A stretch of DNA of 36,913 nucleotides, from positions 1 through 36,913 of the forward strand of contig ONOL01000014.1 in assembly GCA_900319465.1 (NCBI GenBank), written 5' to 3'. This document shows, piece after piece, positions 30,681-36,913 of this stretch (position 1 is its first letter; every line of letters starts with the position of its first letter). This DNA is from an uncultured Eubacteriales bacterium (GTDB lineage: Bacteria > Bacillota > Clostridia > Oscillospirales > Oscillospiraceae). Made by a program: the position numbers and the translations under genes. Below the pieces are notes generated by a model. That model was not told the origin of the DNA. It ran no database searches and worked only from the letters and a program-made list of their open reading frames with translations.

Positions 30681-32522
30681 ATGGCGGGACCCGGAAGGGG
30701 CCTCGGCCCGCGCGGCTTTCTGACCGAGGAGGAAAAACAGAACCTGCCGCAGGTCAGCGCCGCGCTCATCAAGCGCATCCTGGGCTATCTCAAACCCTAC
30801 TGGCTGCAGTTCCTGCTGGTGTTTGTGACGATCCTGCTCTCGGCGGTGGTCGGCCTGCTGCCGAGCATCATCACCGGCTGGATCGTGGACGAGGCGCTGG
30901 TGGGCAAGAACATGGCCCTGCTCGTCAAGCTCCTGATCCTCGCCTTCGTGACGCTGACCGGCTCGCAGGTGATCTCCGTGCTGGAGAGCTATATTAACGC
31001 CTGGATCTCCCAGCGCATCATCTTCGACATGAAGAACCAGATGTATGACCACCTGCAGCACATGCCCCACGCCTTCTTCACCTCCGAGAAGCAGGGGGAT
31101 ATCATCACCCGCATGAATACCGACATCTCGGGCGTGAGCACCGTGATCTCCGGCACGCTCTCGAGCATCGTGTCGAACGTCGCGACCGTGACGACCACGC
31201 TCGTCGCGCTCTTTACGATGAGCTGGAAGCTCGCCCTTGTGGGCATCGTCGTGATCCCGCTTCTGATCCTGCCGACCAAGAGCGTGGGCAGGAAACGCTA
31301 TCAGATCCTCACCGACGCGCAGGCCAAAAACGACGAGATGAACCAGCTCATCAACGAGACGCTCTCCGTTTCCGGCTCGCTGCTCGTCAAGCTCTTTACC
31401 CGGGAAAAGCGGGAGTACGAGCGCTTCGTCGAGGTCAACGAGGAGGTCACCCGCCTGTCGCTCAGGGAGTCCAACAGCGGACGCTGGTTCCGCGTGCTGA
31501 TGGGGATGTTCACCCAGCTCGGCCCGCTGCTCATCTACTTCGCGGGCGGCTGGTTCATCATCACCGACGCGGACCCCGCCCTCACTGTCGGCACGATCAC
31601 CGCCACGGTCTCGCTCATCAACCGCCTCTACCGCCCGGTGGAGAGCCTGCTGAACATCCACGTGGACTTTACCCGCTCGCTCGCCCTCTTCACCCGCATC
31701 TTCGATTACTTCGACATGCCCAACCCCATCCGCTCCCCGGAGAACGGGCTGACGCCCGACGTGACGGACGCGGACGTCGTCTACGAGCATGTGGTCTTCT
31801 CCTATGATCCGCAGAAGCCCCTGCTGACGGACGTCGACTTCACGGTGCCGGGCGGGAAGATGTACGCGATCGTCGGCCCCTCCGGCTCCGGCAAGAGCAC
31901 GGTCGTGAACCTGCTCCCGCGGCTTTACGACGTGCTCGGCGGGCGCGTGACCGTGGCGGGGGTGGACGTGCGGGACTTTGACCTTTCCTGCCTCCGCTCC
32001 CAGATCGGCGTCGTGACGCAGGACAGCTACCTCTTCAACGGCACGATCCGCGAGAACCTGCTCTACGCCAAGGAGGACGCGACGATCGAGGAGATCGAGG
32101 CCGCCTGCTACATCGCAAACCTCTCCGACTTTATCGCGAGCCAGCCCGACGGCCTGGACACCGTGGTGGGCAACCGCGGTCTCAAGCTCTCCGGCGGCGA
32201 GAAGCAGCGCCTGTCGATCGCGCGGGTCATCCTCAAGGACCCGAAGATCCTGATCCTTGACGAGGCCACCTCCGCGCTCGACTCGATCACCGAAAACGCG
32301 ATCCAGGACGCGCTTGAGGCGCTGATGGAAGGCCGCACCAGTATCGTCATCGCCCACCGGCTCTCCACGATCCTCAAGGCCGACCGCATCCTCGTGGTAA
32401 AGGACGGCGTGATCGCCGAGTCCGGCAGCCATGAGGAGCTGCTCGAAAAGGGCGGCACCTACCGCGAGCTGTACGAAACGCAGTTCCGGCAGATTTTGGA
32501 TCGGGAAAAGAAGGACGCATAA
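30681..32522 (+). CDS. ABC exporter, fused membrane and ATPase domains
   Basis: 613 residues. Six membrane helices lie in the first 330 residues (such as FLLVFVTILLSAVVGLLPSI and LLVKLLILAFVTLTG), with the exporter-type coupling region HLQHMPHAFFTSEKQGDIITRMNTD. The ATPase has Walker A GPSGSGKST, Q loop VTQDSYLFNGTI, signature LSGGEKQR, Walker B ILILDEATSALD and switch IVIAHRLSTI. It works as a homodimer or with a partner half-transporter; the substrate is unknown and a multidrug or lipid role is typical. Start at 30681 after AAAAGGAAGTGATCCC. The next gene starts 1 base after its stop. Confidence 0.93.
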   Translation: MAGPGRGLGPRGFLTEEEKQNLPQVSAALIKRILGYLKPYWLQFLLVFVTILLSAVVGLLPSIITGWIVDEALVGKNMALLVKLLILAFVTLTGSQVISVLESYINAWISQRIIFDMKNQMYDHLQHMPHAFFTSEKQGDIITRMNTDISGVSTVISGTLSSIVSNVATVTTTLVALFTMSWKLALVGIVVIPLLILPTKSVGRKRYQILTDAQAKNDEMNQLINETLSVSGSLLVKLFTREKREYERFVEVNEEVTRLSLRESNSGRWFRVLMGMFTQLGPLLIYFAGGWFIITDADPALTVGTITATVSLINRLYRPVESLLNIHVDFTRSLALFTRIFDYFDMPNPIRSPENGLTPDVTDADVVYEHVVFSYDPQKPLLTDVDFTVPGGKMYAIVGPSGSGKSTVVNLLPRLYDVLGGRVTVAGVDVRDFDLSCLRSQIGVVTQDSYLFNGTIRENLLYAKEDATIEEIEAACYIANLSDFIASQPDGLDTVVGNRGLKLSGGEKQRLSIARVILKDPKILILDEATSALDSITENAIQDALEALMEGRTSIVIAHRLSTILKADRILVVKDGVIAESGSHEELLEKGGTYRELYETQFRQILDREKKDA

Positions 32523-32523
32523 G

Positions 32524-33090
32524 ATGATAGAAACCGCCAAACTGCAAAGCATTCTGGAGCGCCCGGAGCTGCGCAAAGGGCTCCAAACCTACCAGACGAT
32601 CATGGAAGCGTTTCCGGAGACGGATGTATCAAAGGATAAAGCATTTCAGAAACTATACCGAGACTTCTACCAGATGCGCCCGTTTTACACGGATGATTTC
32701 GCCTCAGCTTACTTTAGGCTGATGGAGAAGATGAAAACGTGGCTGCCGGTATCGTTTGACATGGCTTTTGAGCGCATCAAGCATATCAAAGGCAGCTATG
32801 AAATGTCCTTTTCAAGCAAAATGGTACATACGATCGACCCGAATCTGCCGATCTGGGACAAGATCGTTACAGGCGAACACTTCCATATGAAGGCTCCGTA
32901 CTGTTCCTGCAGAAACCGGGAAAGAGTGTGCTGCAGACGGTACGAGGATTACAGGAAACGCTTCTGTTCCTATACAGATTCGCCGGAGGGACAAATGCTG
33001 ATCGAATCCTTCGACGCCGCTTTTCCAGATAGCGGGATCTCCGATGTGAAAAAGATCGATTTCATTCTGTGGCAGGATAGGAAAATATGA
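32524..33090 (+). CDS. Uncharacterised protein coupled to the ABC exporter
   Basis: 188 residues, start ATG one base after the exporter stop (TAAGATG), so translation is coupled. Base composition is lower in GC than the genes before it. Notable stretches are SSKMVHTIDPNLPIWDKIV in the middle and SDVKKIDFILWQD at the end. They look conserved in a small family I have seen only as hypothetical proteins. A cysteine cluster CxCx6CC (PYCSC...VCC) plus a later FCSY is unusual in an intracellular protein and could bind metal. No signal peptide or membrane segment. Function unknown. Confidence 0.75.
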   Translation: MIETAKLQSILERPELRKGLQTYQTIMEAFPETDVSKDKAFQKLYRDFYQMRPFYTDDFASAYFRLMEKMKTWLPVSFDMAFERIKHIKGSYEMSFSSKMVHTIDPNLPIWDKIVTGEHFHMKAPYCSCRNRERVCCRRYEDYRKRFCSYTDSPEGQMLIESFDAAFPDSGISDVKKIDFILWQDRKI

Positions 33091-33182
33091 CCGCGTAGGG
33101 GAGGGGCTTGTGCCAACACCCATAAGAGAGTTTTGAAGCAAAAATGACTTGGTAGCTGTCTGGAAGGATTGGAAGATAGAAG

Positions 33183-33225
33183 GAGAGAGATGCTCAGACT
33201 ATGAGCACCTCTCTCTTTGCTTTTT
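33183..33225 (+). terminator. Terminator after the exporter operon
   Basis: GAGAGAGATGCTC (33183-33195) and GAGCACCTCTCTC (33203-33215) pair over 13 bp with one G-T/A-C irregularity, followed by TTTGCTTTTT. Confidence 0.85.
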
Positions 33226-33278
33226 GCAGGTTTGAATCCCTATCTCTCTGCTGGCTTAGTACTCATATTTTGATAGAA

Positions 33279-33413
33279 AAATGCACCCAAGGAAAAAGCT
33301 CGGGTGCATTTTTGGTTTTTCAGGGTGCATTTCCAAAAAAGCAGGGTGCATTTTGCGGAGAGTCGGGTGCATTTCTGAAAAACAGGGTGCATTTTGGGAA
33401 AGCAGGGTGCATT
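33279..33413. repeat. GGGTGCATTT array with about 21-bp period
   Basis: GGGTGCATTT occurs six times in direct orientation, starting at 33302, 33323, 33344, 33365, 33384 and 33404 (steps 21, 21, 21, 19, 20). One inverted copy, AAATGCACCC, is at 33279-33288 and can form a hairpin with the first direct copy. The 9-11 bases between cores vary. A 21-bp step equals two helical turns, so all cores face the same side of the DNA. No gene is otherwise seen in 33091-33461. Confidence 0.85.
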
Positions 33414-33461
33414 TCCCGTTGCCGTGGTTTGCTATGGCCCTTCTACAACAGCCATACACTC

Positions 33462-33839
33462 GTGCTAAGGAAGACCATCTCCAAATGGGAAAACGGCAAG
33501 TGTATGCCGGATTACAGCGTGATCGAGGCGCTCTGTCAGGCGCTGTCCATAACGCTTCCCGAGCTGATGGACGGCGAGGATGCGGCAGAGGACAGCGTGC
33601 GGGTCTATGACGACACGCAGATGCTCGATCTGCTGCGGCGCACGCAGGAGCTGGAAAAGCAGAAGGGCGTGCTCTACGGCCTGATACTGATCGTGCTTGG
33701 AATCGCCTGCAGCGCGCTTTCCGCGACCACCGGCGGCTCCGAGGTGCAGGACTTCGTATCCGGGCTCCTGATGGGGCTATCCATTGTGGAAATGCTGGCA
33801 GGCATTGCAGTCATCGGTAAAAAGCTCCTCCGGGGATAA
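33462..33839 (+). pseudogene. 5'-truncated XRE-family regulator with C-terminal membrane segments
   Basis: The frame resumes with RKTISKWENGKCMPD, the recognition-helix end of a Cro/C1-type helix-turn-helix, then YSVIEALCQALSITLPELMDGE, and ends with two hydrophobic segments (GVLYGLILIVLGIACSAL, SGLLMGLSIVEMLAGIAVIG). The first half of the HTH (about 25-30 residues) is missing; in its place lies the GGGTGCATTT array. The frame is open through the array back to 33201 but codes repeat-derived residues without a ribosome site. It is probably a pseudogene; a short product from GTG 33462 is possible. Confidence 0.75.
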
Positions 33840-33862
33840 CGCGCCGTTAGTCGCCGGTTTGC

Positions 33863-33891
33863 TTGAAAAGATAACGACGGGCTGATATAAT
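33863..33891 (+). promoter_or_regulatory. Consensus-like sigma-A promoter of the DUF975 gene
   Basis: TTGAAA (33863-33868), 17 bases, TATAAT (33886-33891). It lies 60 bases before the ATG of the membrane protein gene. Confidence 0.8.
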
Positions 33892-33951
33892 AAAATCAAT
33901 CCGGTATATTGAAAGTGTTTCACACACAAAGAGCATGGAAGGATGATTTCG

Positions 33952-34723
33952 ATGTATCTGTCAGGCCATTTCCGCTCCATTGCCCGCAAGGCGCTCCGCG
34001 GCTTCTGGACGCTGACGATCGGCGTAACGCTGCTGGCCGCGCTGCTGGGCAGCGGGGTAGTTCGCATCCGGCAGTGCCTCCGGAGGGCGCATAACCCACA
34101 GTTATCAGGATCCCGGCGAATACTACAGCGTCTATATTGAGGAACCAGGCTTCAGCATGTCGCGCACCTTTCTGAATACGCCGGCAATTACCCGCGCGCT
34201 GACCATAATTGTGCCGGTCATCACAGTGCTGGCGGTAATTCAGCTGCTGATCGGCGGCGCAATCGAGCTGGGACTGAAGCGCTACAACCTCGACCTGCTC
34301 ACGCATGAAAACCCGCCCGCCTTCGCCACGCTGTTTTCCCGCTTCAGTATTTGGGGACGGGCGTTTGGCCTGCGTTTCATGACCACGCTGCTGACCTTTC
34401 TATGGTCGCTTTTGTTCATTGTTCCGGGTATTATCGCAAGCTATCGCTATGCGCTTGCGCCCTATCTAATGGCTGAGAACCCGGATATGGACGTGATGGA
34501 GGCCATTGCCCGCTCCAAGGAGCTGATGGACGGCAACAAGGGGCGGCTGTTCTGCCTGCAGCTGAGCTTCATTGGCTGGAGCCTGCTGTGCGTGCTGACG
34601 CTGGGCATTGGGTATCTTTGGCTCGCACCCTATCAGAACGCCGCCGAGGCCGCTTTTTATCTTGAGGTAACCGGTCGCACGGACGCGATGCCCCGGCCTG
34701 ATCTGACCGCAGACGCGGAATAA
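33952..34723 (+). pseudogene. DUF975 membrane protein, frameshifted
   Basis: Two frames make one protein. The first (ATG 33952, after GGAAGGA) reads MYLSGHFRSIARKALRGFWT and a membrane segment TIGVTLLAALLGSG. The second is open only after a TAG at 34058 and reads ASGSASGGRITHSYQDPGEYY, then further membrane segments and the DUF975 signature ARSKELMDGNKGRLFCLQLSF with WLAPYQNAAEAAFYLEV at the end. The shift lies around the G-run at 34050-34060. One extra base or two lost bases would explain it. It could be a real mutation or a sequencing error. DUF975 proteins are multi-pass and uncharacterised. Confidence 0.8.
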
Positions 34724-34742
34724 ACTGTAAAGGACGAAAAAT

Positions 34743-35279
34743 ATGAAGGAAAATCGAAAGCTGCTCAAGGAAGTGCTTCGGGATGTTCAGAAGGATATGA
34801 CGGACGAAGAGGTGCTAGCGCTGCTGGCGGACAGCCGCGTATCCGTCAATCCGGCTGAGGAAAAGGCAAAGTACACCCTCGGCCAGCGGGCGGCAGACGC
34901 GATCGCCAAGTTTGCCGGCAGCTGGGCGTTCATCTTCTCGTTCACCGGCGGGCTGGTGCTGTGGATGGTCATCAACACGGTGCTGGCAACCCGCGCTTTC
35001 GATCCGTATCCGTTCATCTTGCTGAACCTTGTGCTGTCCTGCATCGCGGCTATTCAGGCGCCGCTGATCATGATGAGCCAGAATCGACAGGAGGAAAAGG
35101 ATCGCCGCCGCGCCGAGAACGACTACAAGGTCAACCTGAAAACCGAGATCATGATCGAGGATCTCTACGACAAGGTCAACGCCATTCTGGCCAAGCAGTC
35201 GGCGCTGGAAAAGCGGCTGAATCAGCAGAATAGTGAAGCAGCCTCAGGCGCTGCATCGAACGAACCGAAAAAAAGCTGA
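34743..35279 (+). CDS. DUF1003 membrane protein
   Basis: 178 residues. An N-terminal soluble part (about 1-45) is followed by LGQRAADAIAKFAGSWAFI, a first membrane segment FSFTGGLVLWMVINTVL, the motif DPYPFILLNLVLSCIAAIQAPLIMMSQNRQ, typical of DUF1003, then a charged coiled-coil-like tail rich in Lys, Glu and Gln. Function is unknown. It lies 19 bases after the DUF975 gene and may share its promoter. Confidence 0.9.
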   Translation: MKENRKLLKEVLRDVQKDMTDEEVLALLADSRVSVNPAEEKAKYTLGQRAADAIAKFAGSWAFIFSFTGGLVLWMVINTVLATRAFDPYPFILLNLVLSCIAAIQAPLIMMSQNRQEEKDRRRAENDYKVNLKTEIMIEDLYDKVNAILAKQSALEKRLNQQNSEAASGAASNEPKKS

Positions 35280-35330
35280 AGCATTTCTATGCTGAGCTCT
35301 CAGTTTGCAGTATCTTCGTTTTACCTGACT

Positions 35331-35516
35331 TCATTTCAGAGGAGTGTCATGTCGCGTCCGATTTTTCATGAACTCCAGATAGAGGCTGTACAGCACGGCG
35401 CAGACAGGGACGCTGAAAAGCATTCCAAGAATGCCGAACACCTCGCCGTCCTCCCGCCAGCCCACAACGTGCCGTCCGGAGGACGCGCCGATATCGATTG
35501 CAAGGAAGTATTTCAT
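35331..35516 (-). pseudogene. Chimeric remnant: rhamnulokinase N-terminus joined to AI-2E-family transporter C-terminus
   Basis: The 61-residue frame starts MKYFLAIDIGASSGRHVVGW, the ATP-binding N-terminus of rhamnulokinase (RhaB), and after REDGE switches to VFGILGMLFSVPVCAVLYSL, the last membrane helix region of AI-2E/YdiK-family transporters. The join falls at about 35440-35445 in GGCGAGGTGTTCGGC, where both parent genes could read Gly-Glu. This is the pattern left by an in-frame deletion between two neighbouring genes. The product is unlikely to work as either parent. Confidence 0.7.
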
Positions 35517-35740
35517 TCATTCAATTCTGGGGAAAAATGCAGCGACAGGATATCCAAGTTGCCCTCCGTTACCGTCAGACAAAGCGCGGCATGGGGATGG
35601 CCTTGAGGAATCGTCAGCGATGCAGCCGCCCATTTTTCAGAACGGAAGGCTACGCTTCCAAAGTTTCTGTCGTTGATTTTAATATGATCCGCCCATTGCC
35701 TCTCGTGGTCACACGCAGTACGGTATTGCCCTAATAAAAA
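35513..35740 (-). pseudogene. C-terminal fragment of the gene upstream of rhaB
   Basis: A 75-codon open stretch without any start codon ends HPHAALCLTVTEGNLDILSLHFSP in parts, then ELNE and TGA. The stop overlaps the rhaB ATG as ATGA, classic translational coupling, so it was the gene before rhaB in an operon. Composition and residue order look like real protein (Trp, His, alternating strands), probably a beta-rich sugar-related protein. I do not recognise the family. Its 5' part is lost at about 35735, where AT-rich foreign DNA begins. Confidence 0.5.
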
Positions 35741-35951
35741 TTACAATCCAGATGTAAATCAGGTCCATGTTGTTTTGTTTGATTCTGCATCCACATATTC
35801 AGGAATGGGAGCCGAAAGCAGGAGTGGCAACAGTAATGTGCAGAAAAACAAAGAGGTCAATGCTGACAATAAATATGGGATTGATGTGATTCTAATGAAT
35901 CACAACATGCCAAATATTCAAAATGTAATCGATCTTTTAGGAGGTGATTAA
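35736..35951 (+). pseudogene. C-terminal fragment of an unknown low-GC gene
   Basis: On the plus strand an open frame without a proper start reads NKNYNPDVNQVHVVLFDSAS, later KYGIDVILMNHNMPNIQNVI, and stops with TAA at 35949. It is AT-rich and Asn-rich, unlike the GC-rich genes of the window. The next gene starts 2 bases after its stop and takes its ribosome site AGGAGG from this frame, so the two were coupled. Family unknown. Confidence 0.5.
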
Positions 35952-35953
35952 AA

Positions 35954-36388
35954 ATGAAATTTCGTATCATTTCAGCATGTATGATAGCGTCATTATTCTT
36001 AACTTTCTTTGCATCCTCACGTTCGGAAAACGATTTACCTCAAGCCGAACTTCTATCTTATGATTATTCTTATAACACTAACTTTGGTATCGGATATCAA
36101 ACAAATACCGAATTAGAACGATCCGATATCAAAAATAATCAGTGGAATGATGAAGACAAAAGGATCAAGCTATGGTTAAGAATTCATATATTGACTCCCC
36201 AAAATGGTGAATGGAATCATCCGCAGCAGTATTGCCAGGCAATCAATGTAACCAATGTAAAGGTTAGCAGTACCTGCCTCCAAGACATCCATTATCGTCC
36301 TGAACTTCTACCTTCTTCCAACGCGCTTCCTCTCAACTGCTCTCCTACAACAAATTCTCTTTCATTTCAAACATCCCCTCTGAAATAG
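35954..36388 (+). CDS. Small exported protein of unknown function, low GC
   Basis: 144 residues. Ribosome site TAGGAGGTGAT, ATG 35954. The N-terminus MKFRIISACMIASLFLTFFA is a signal peptide with probable cleavage after FAS-S. The mature part contains many Asn, Tyr and Glu and the stretch GIGYQTNTELERSD. The last 45 residues are Pro/Ser/Leu-rich and look less protein-like, so a frameshift or 3' truncation near 36270 is possible. AT-rich composition suggests transfer together with the fragment before it. No family recognised. Confidence 0.55.
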   Translation: MKFRIISACMIASLFLTFFASSRSENDLPQAELLSYDYSYNTNFGIGYQTNTELERSDIKNNQWNDEDKRIKLWLRIHILTPQNGEWNHPQQYCQAINVTNVKVSSTCLQDIHYRPELLPSSNALPLNCSPTTNSLSFQTSPLK

Positions 36389-36415
36389 AAAGCGCCCCGC
36401 GGATGGCAGGGCGCT
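36381..36415 (-). terminator. Terminator of the small heat-shock gene
   Basis: On the minus strand AGCGCCC (36415-36409) and GGGCGCT (36397-36391) close a hairpin, followed by TTCTATTTC. It also faces the end of the plus-strand exported protein gene. Confidence 0.65.
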
Positions 36416-36422
36416 GTGGTGG

Positions 36423-36887
36423 TTATTTTATCCTTCGATCTGGATCGTTGATCTGGATCGTTTTATGCTCCGGAAGCGCCACCGGCTTCTCTTTCGGGAA
36501 GTCAAGCGTCAAGACGCCGTCCTCAAACTTGGCCTTGACGTCTTCTTCTTTGACATTCTCGCCGATGTAGAAGCTTCTGGTCATGGACCCCGAATAACGC
36601 TCCTGGTGGACGATCTTACCCTTCTTGTCCTTGCCTTCTTCTTCAAGGCCTTTGGACGCGGTAATCGTCAGGTAGCCGTTCTGCAACTGCAGATCAATTT
36701 GATCTTTCTTGAAGCCCGGGAGGTCTACTTTCAGCTCATAGCCTTCGTCGTGCTCCTTCAGATCCGTCTTCATCACGCGTGCTGCATGCTTGCCATACAG
36801 CTTGTGATCCACATCGGATTCGAAGCCCCTGAACGGGAAGTCAAACCAGTCATCAAACAAACTCTCTCCAAAAATACTCGGTAACAT
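36423..36887 (-). CDS. Small heat-shock protein, Hsp20/alpha-crystallin family
   Basis: 154 residues. A short N-terminal arm (MLPSIFGESLFDDWFDFPF) is followed by the alpha-crystallin domain (about 40-135): MKTDLKEHDEGYELKVDLPG, GYLTITASKG, RSFYIGENVKEEDVKAKFEDGVLTL in parts. The C-terminal I-x-I motif (TIQIN) docks neighbouring dimers. It is an ATP-independent holdase forming large oligomers. Start at 36887, 8 bases after AAAAGGAGG. No CIRCE element is visible in the 26 bases left before the window ends. Clostridial Hsp20 genes of this kind are common. Confidence 0.93.
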   Translation of the reverse strand: MLPSIFGESLFDDWFDFPFRGFESDVDHKLYGKHAARVMKTDLKEHDEGYELKVDLPGFKKDQIDLQLQNGYLTITASKGLEEEGKDKKGKIVHQERYSGSMTRSFYIGENVKEEDVKAKFEDGVLTLDFPKEKPVALPEHKTIQINDPDRRIK

Positions 36888-36913
36888 AAGTCATGCCTCC
36901 TTTTGCAATCACT

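Noticed and set aside
33302-33413. Possible CRISPR array
   Set aside because: The cores are 10 bases and the spacers 9-11 bases, far below CRISPR dimensions, and no cas gene is present.

Overview
The window looks like the chromosome of a high-GC, low-redundancy Firmicute of the gut-clostridial type (Oscillospiraceae-like). The evidence is the large Bacillus/Clostridium-style SRP RNA with an Alu domain placed directly before dnaX-ebfC, the families DUF1002, DUF1385 and YlmH, strong AGGAGG-type ribosome sites, near-consensus sigma-A promoters with 17-nt spacers, and GC-rich coding DNA separated by short AT-rich spacers. The genus cannot be fixed from the sequence alone.

Left edge (1-760): AT-rich, with an IS630-type transposase fragment, a long hairpin, a tiny reading frame ending in an SSB-like DDDLPF tip, and a tRNA-Ala(CGC) on the minus strand with its own promoter and terminator. 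Positions 718-9100 (plus strand): SRP RNA, dnaX, ebfC, a radical SAM/SPASM protein where recR often lies, a NUDIX hydrolase, an exported DUF1002 protein, a two-gene ABC transporter and a PfkB sugar kinase. Positions 9106-18475 (minus strand): a long colinear block made of a response regulator and histidine kinase, DUF1385, prmC, recA, recX, rimO, pgsA and cysS, closed by a terminator shared with the convergent pfkB gene.

Positions 18587-23340 (plus strand) hold the most unusual content. An 866-residue protein joins a TetM/EF-G-like ribosome-binding GTPase to a C-terminal NYN nuclease domain of the YacP/Rae1 type. It overlaps a ylmH-like S4-domain gene, whose Bacillus relative has been linked to ribosome-associated quality control. 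A near-consensus promoter ends only 7 nt before the ATG, so the message may be leaderless. pepT follows. I read GTPase-nuclease plus YlmH as a candidate stalled-ribosome processing unit; this is inference.

Positions 23476-25835 (minus strand) carry a PflX-like radical SAM protein and an FMN-dependent alpha-hydroxy-acid oxidase with a cysteine-rich N-terminus. Divergent to them is trmL. Positions 26672-30593 carry the glycolytic genes pgk, tpiA and gpmI, with pgk bracketed by four related palindromic elements. An ABC exporter with its own promoter and a coupled unknown gene follow.

From about 33100 to the end the DNA becomes a patchwork: a terminator, a 21-bp-period GGGTGCATTT repeat array abutting a 5'-truncated XRE regulator, a frameshifted DUF975 membrane gene, DUF1003, a chimeric remnant joining a rhamnulokinase start to an AI-2E-family transporter end, the tail of a gene that was coupled to it, two low-GC fragments of unknown identity, and a small heat-shock protein gene. 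Two intergenic regions 19 kb apart share an AT-rich repeat with ACATAA cores about every 14-15 bp.
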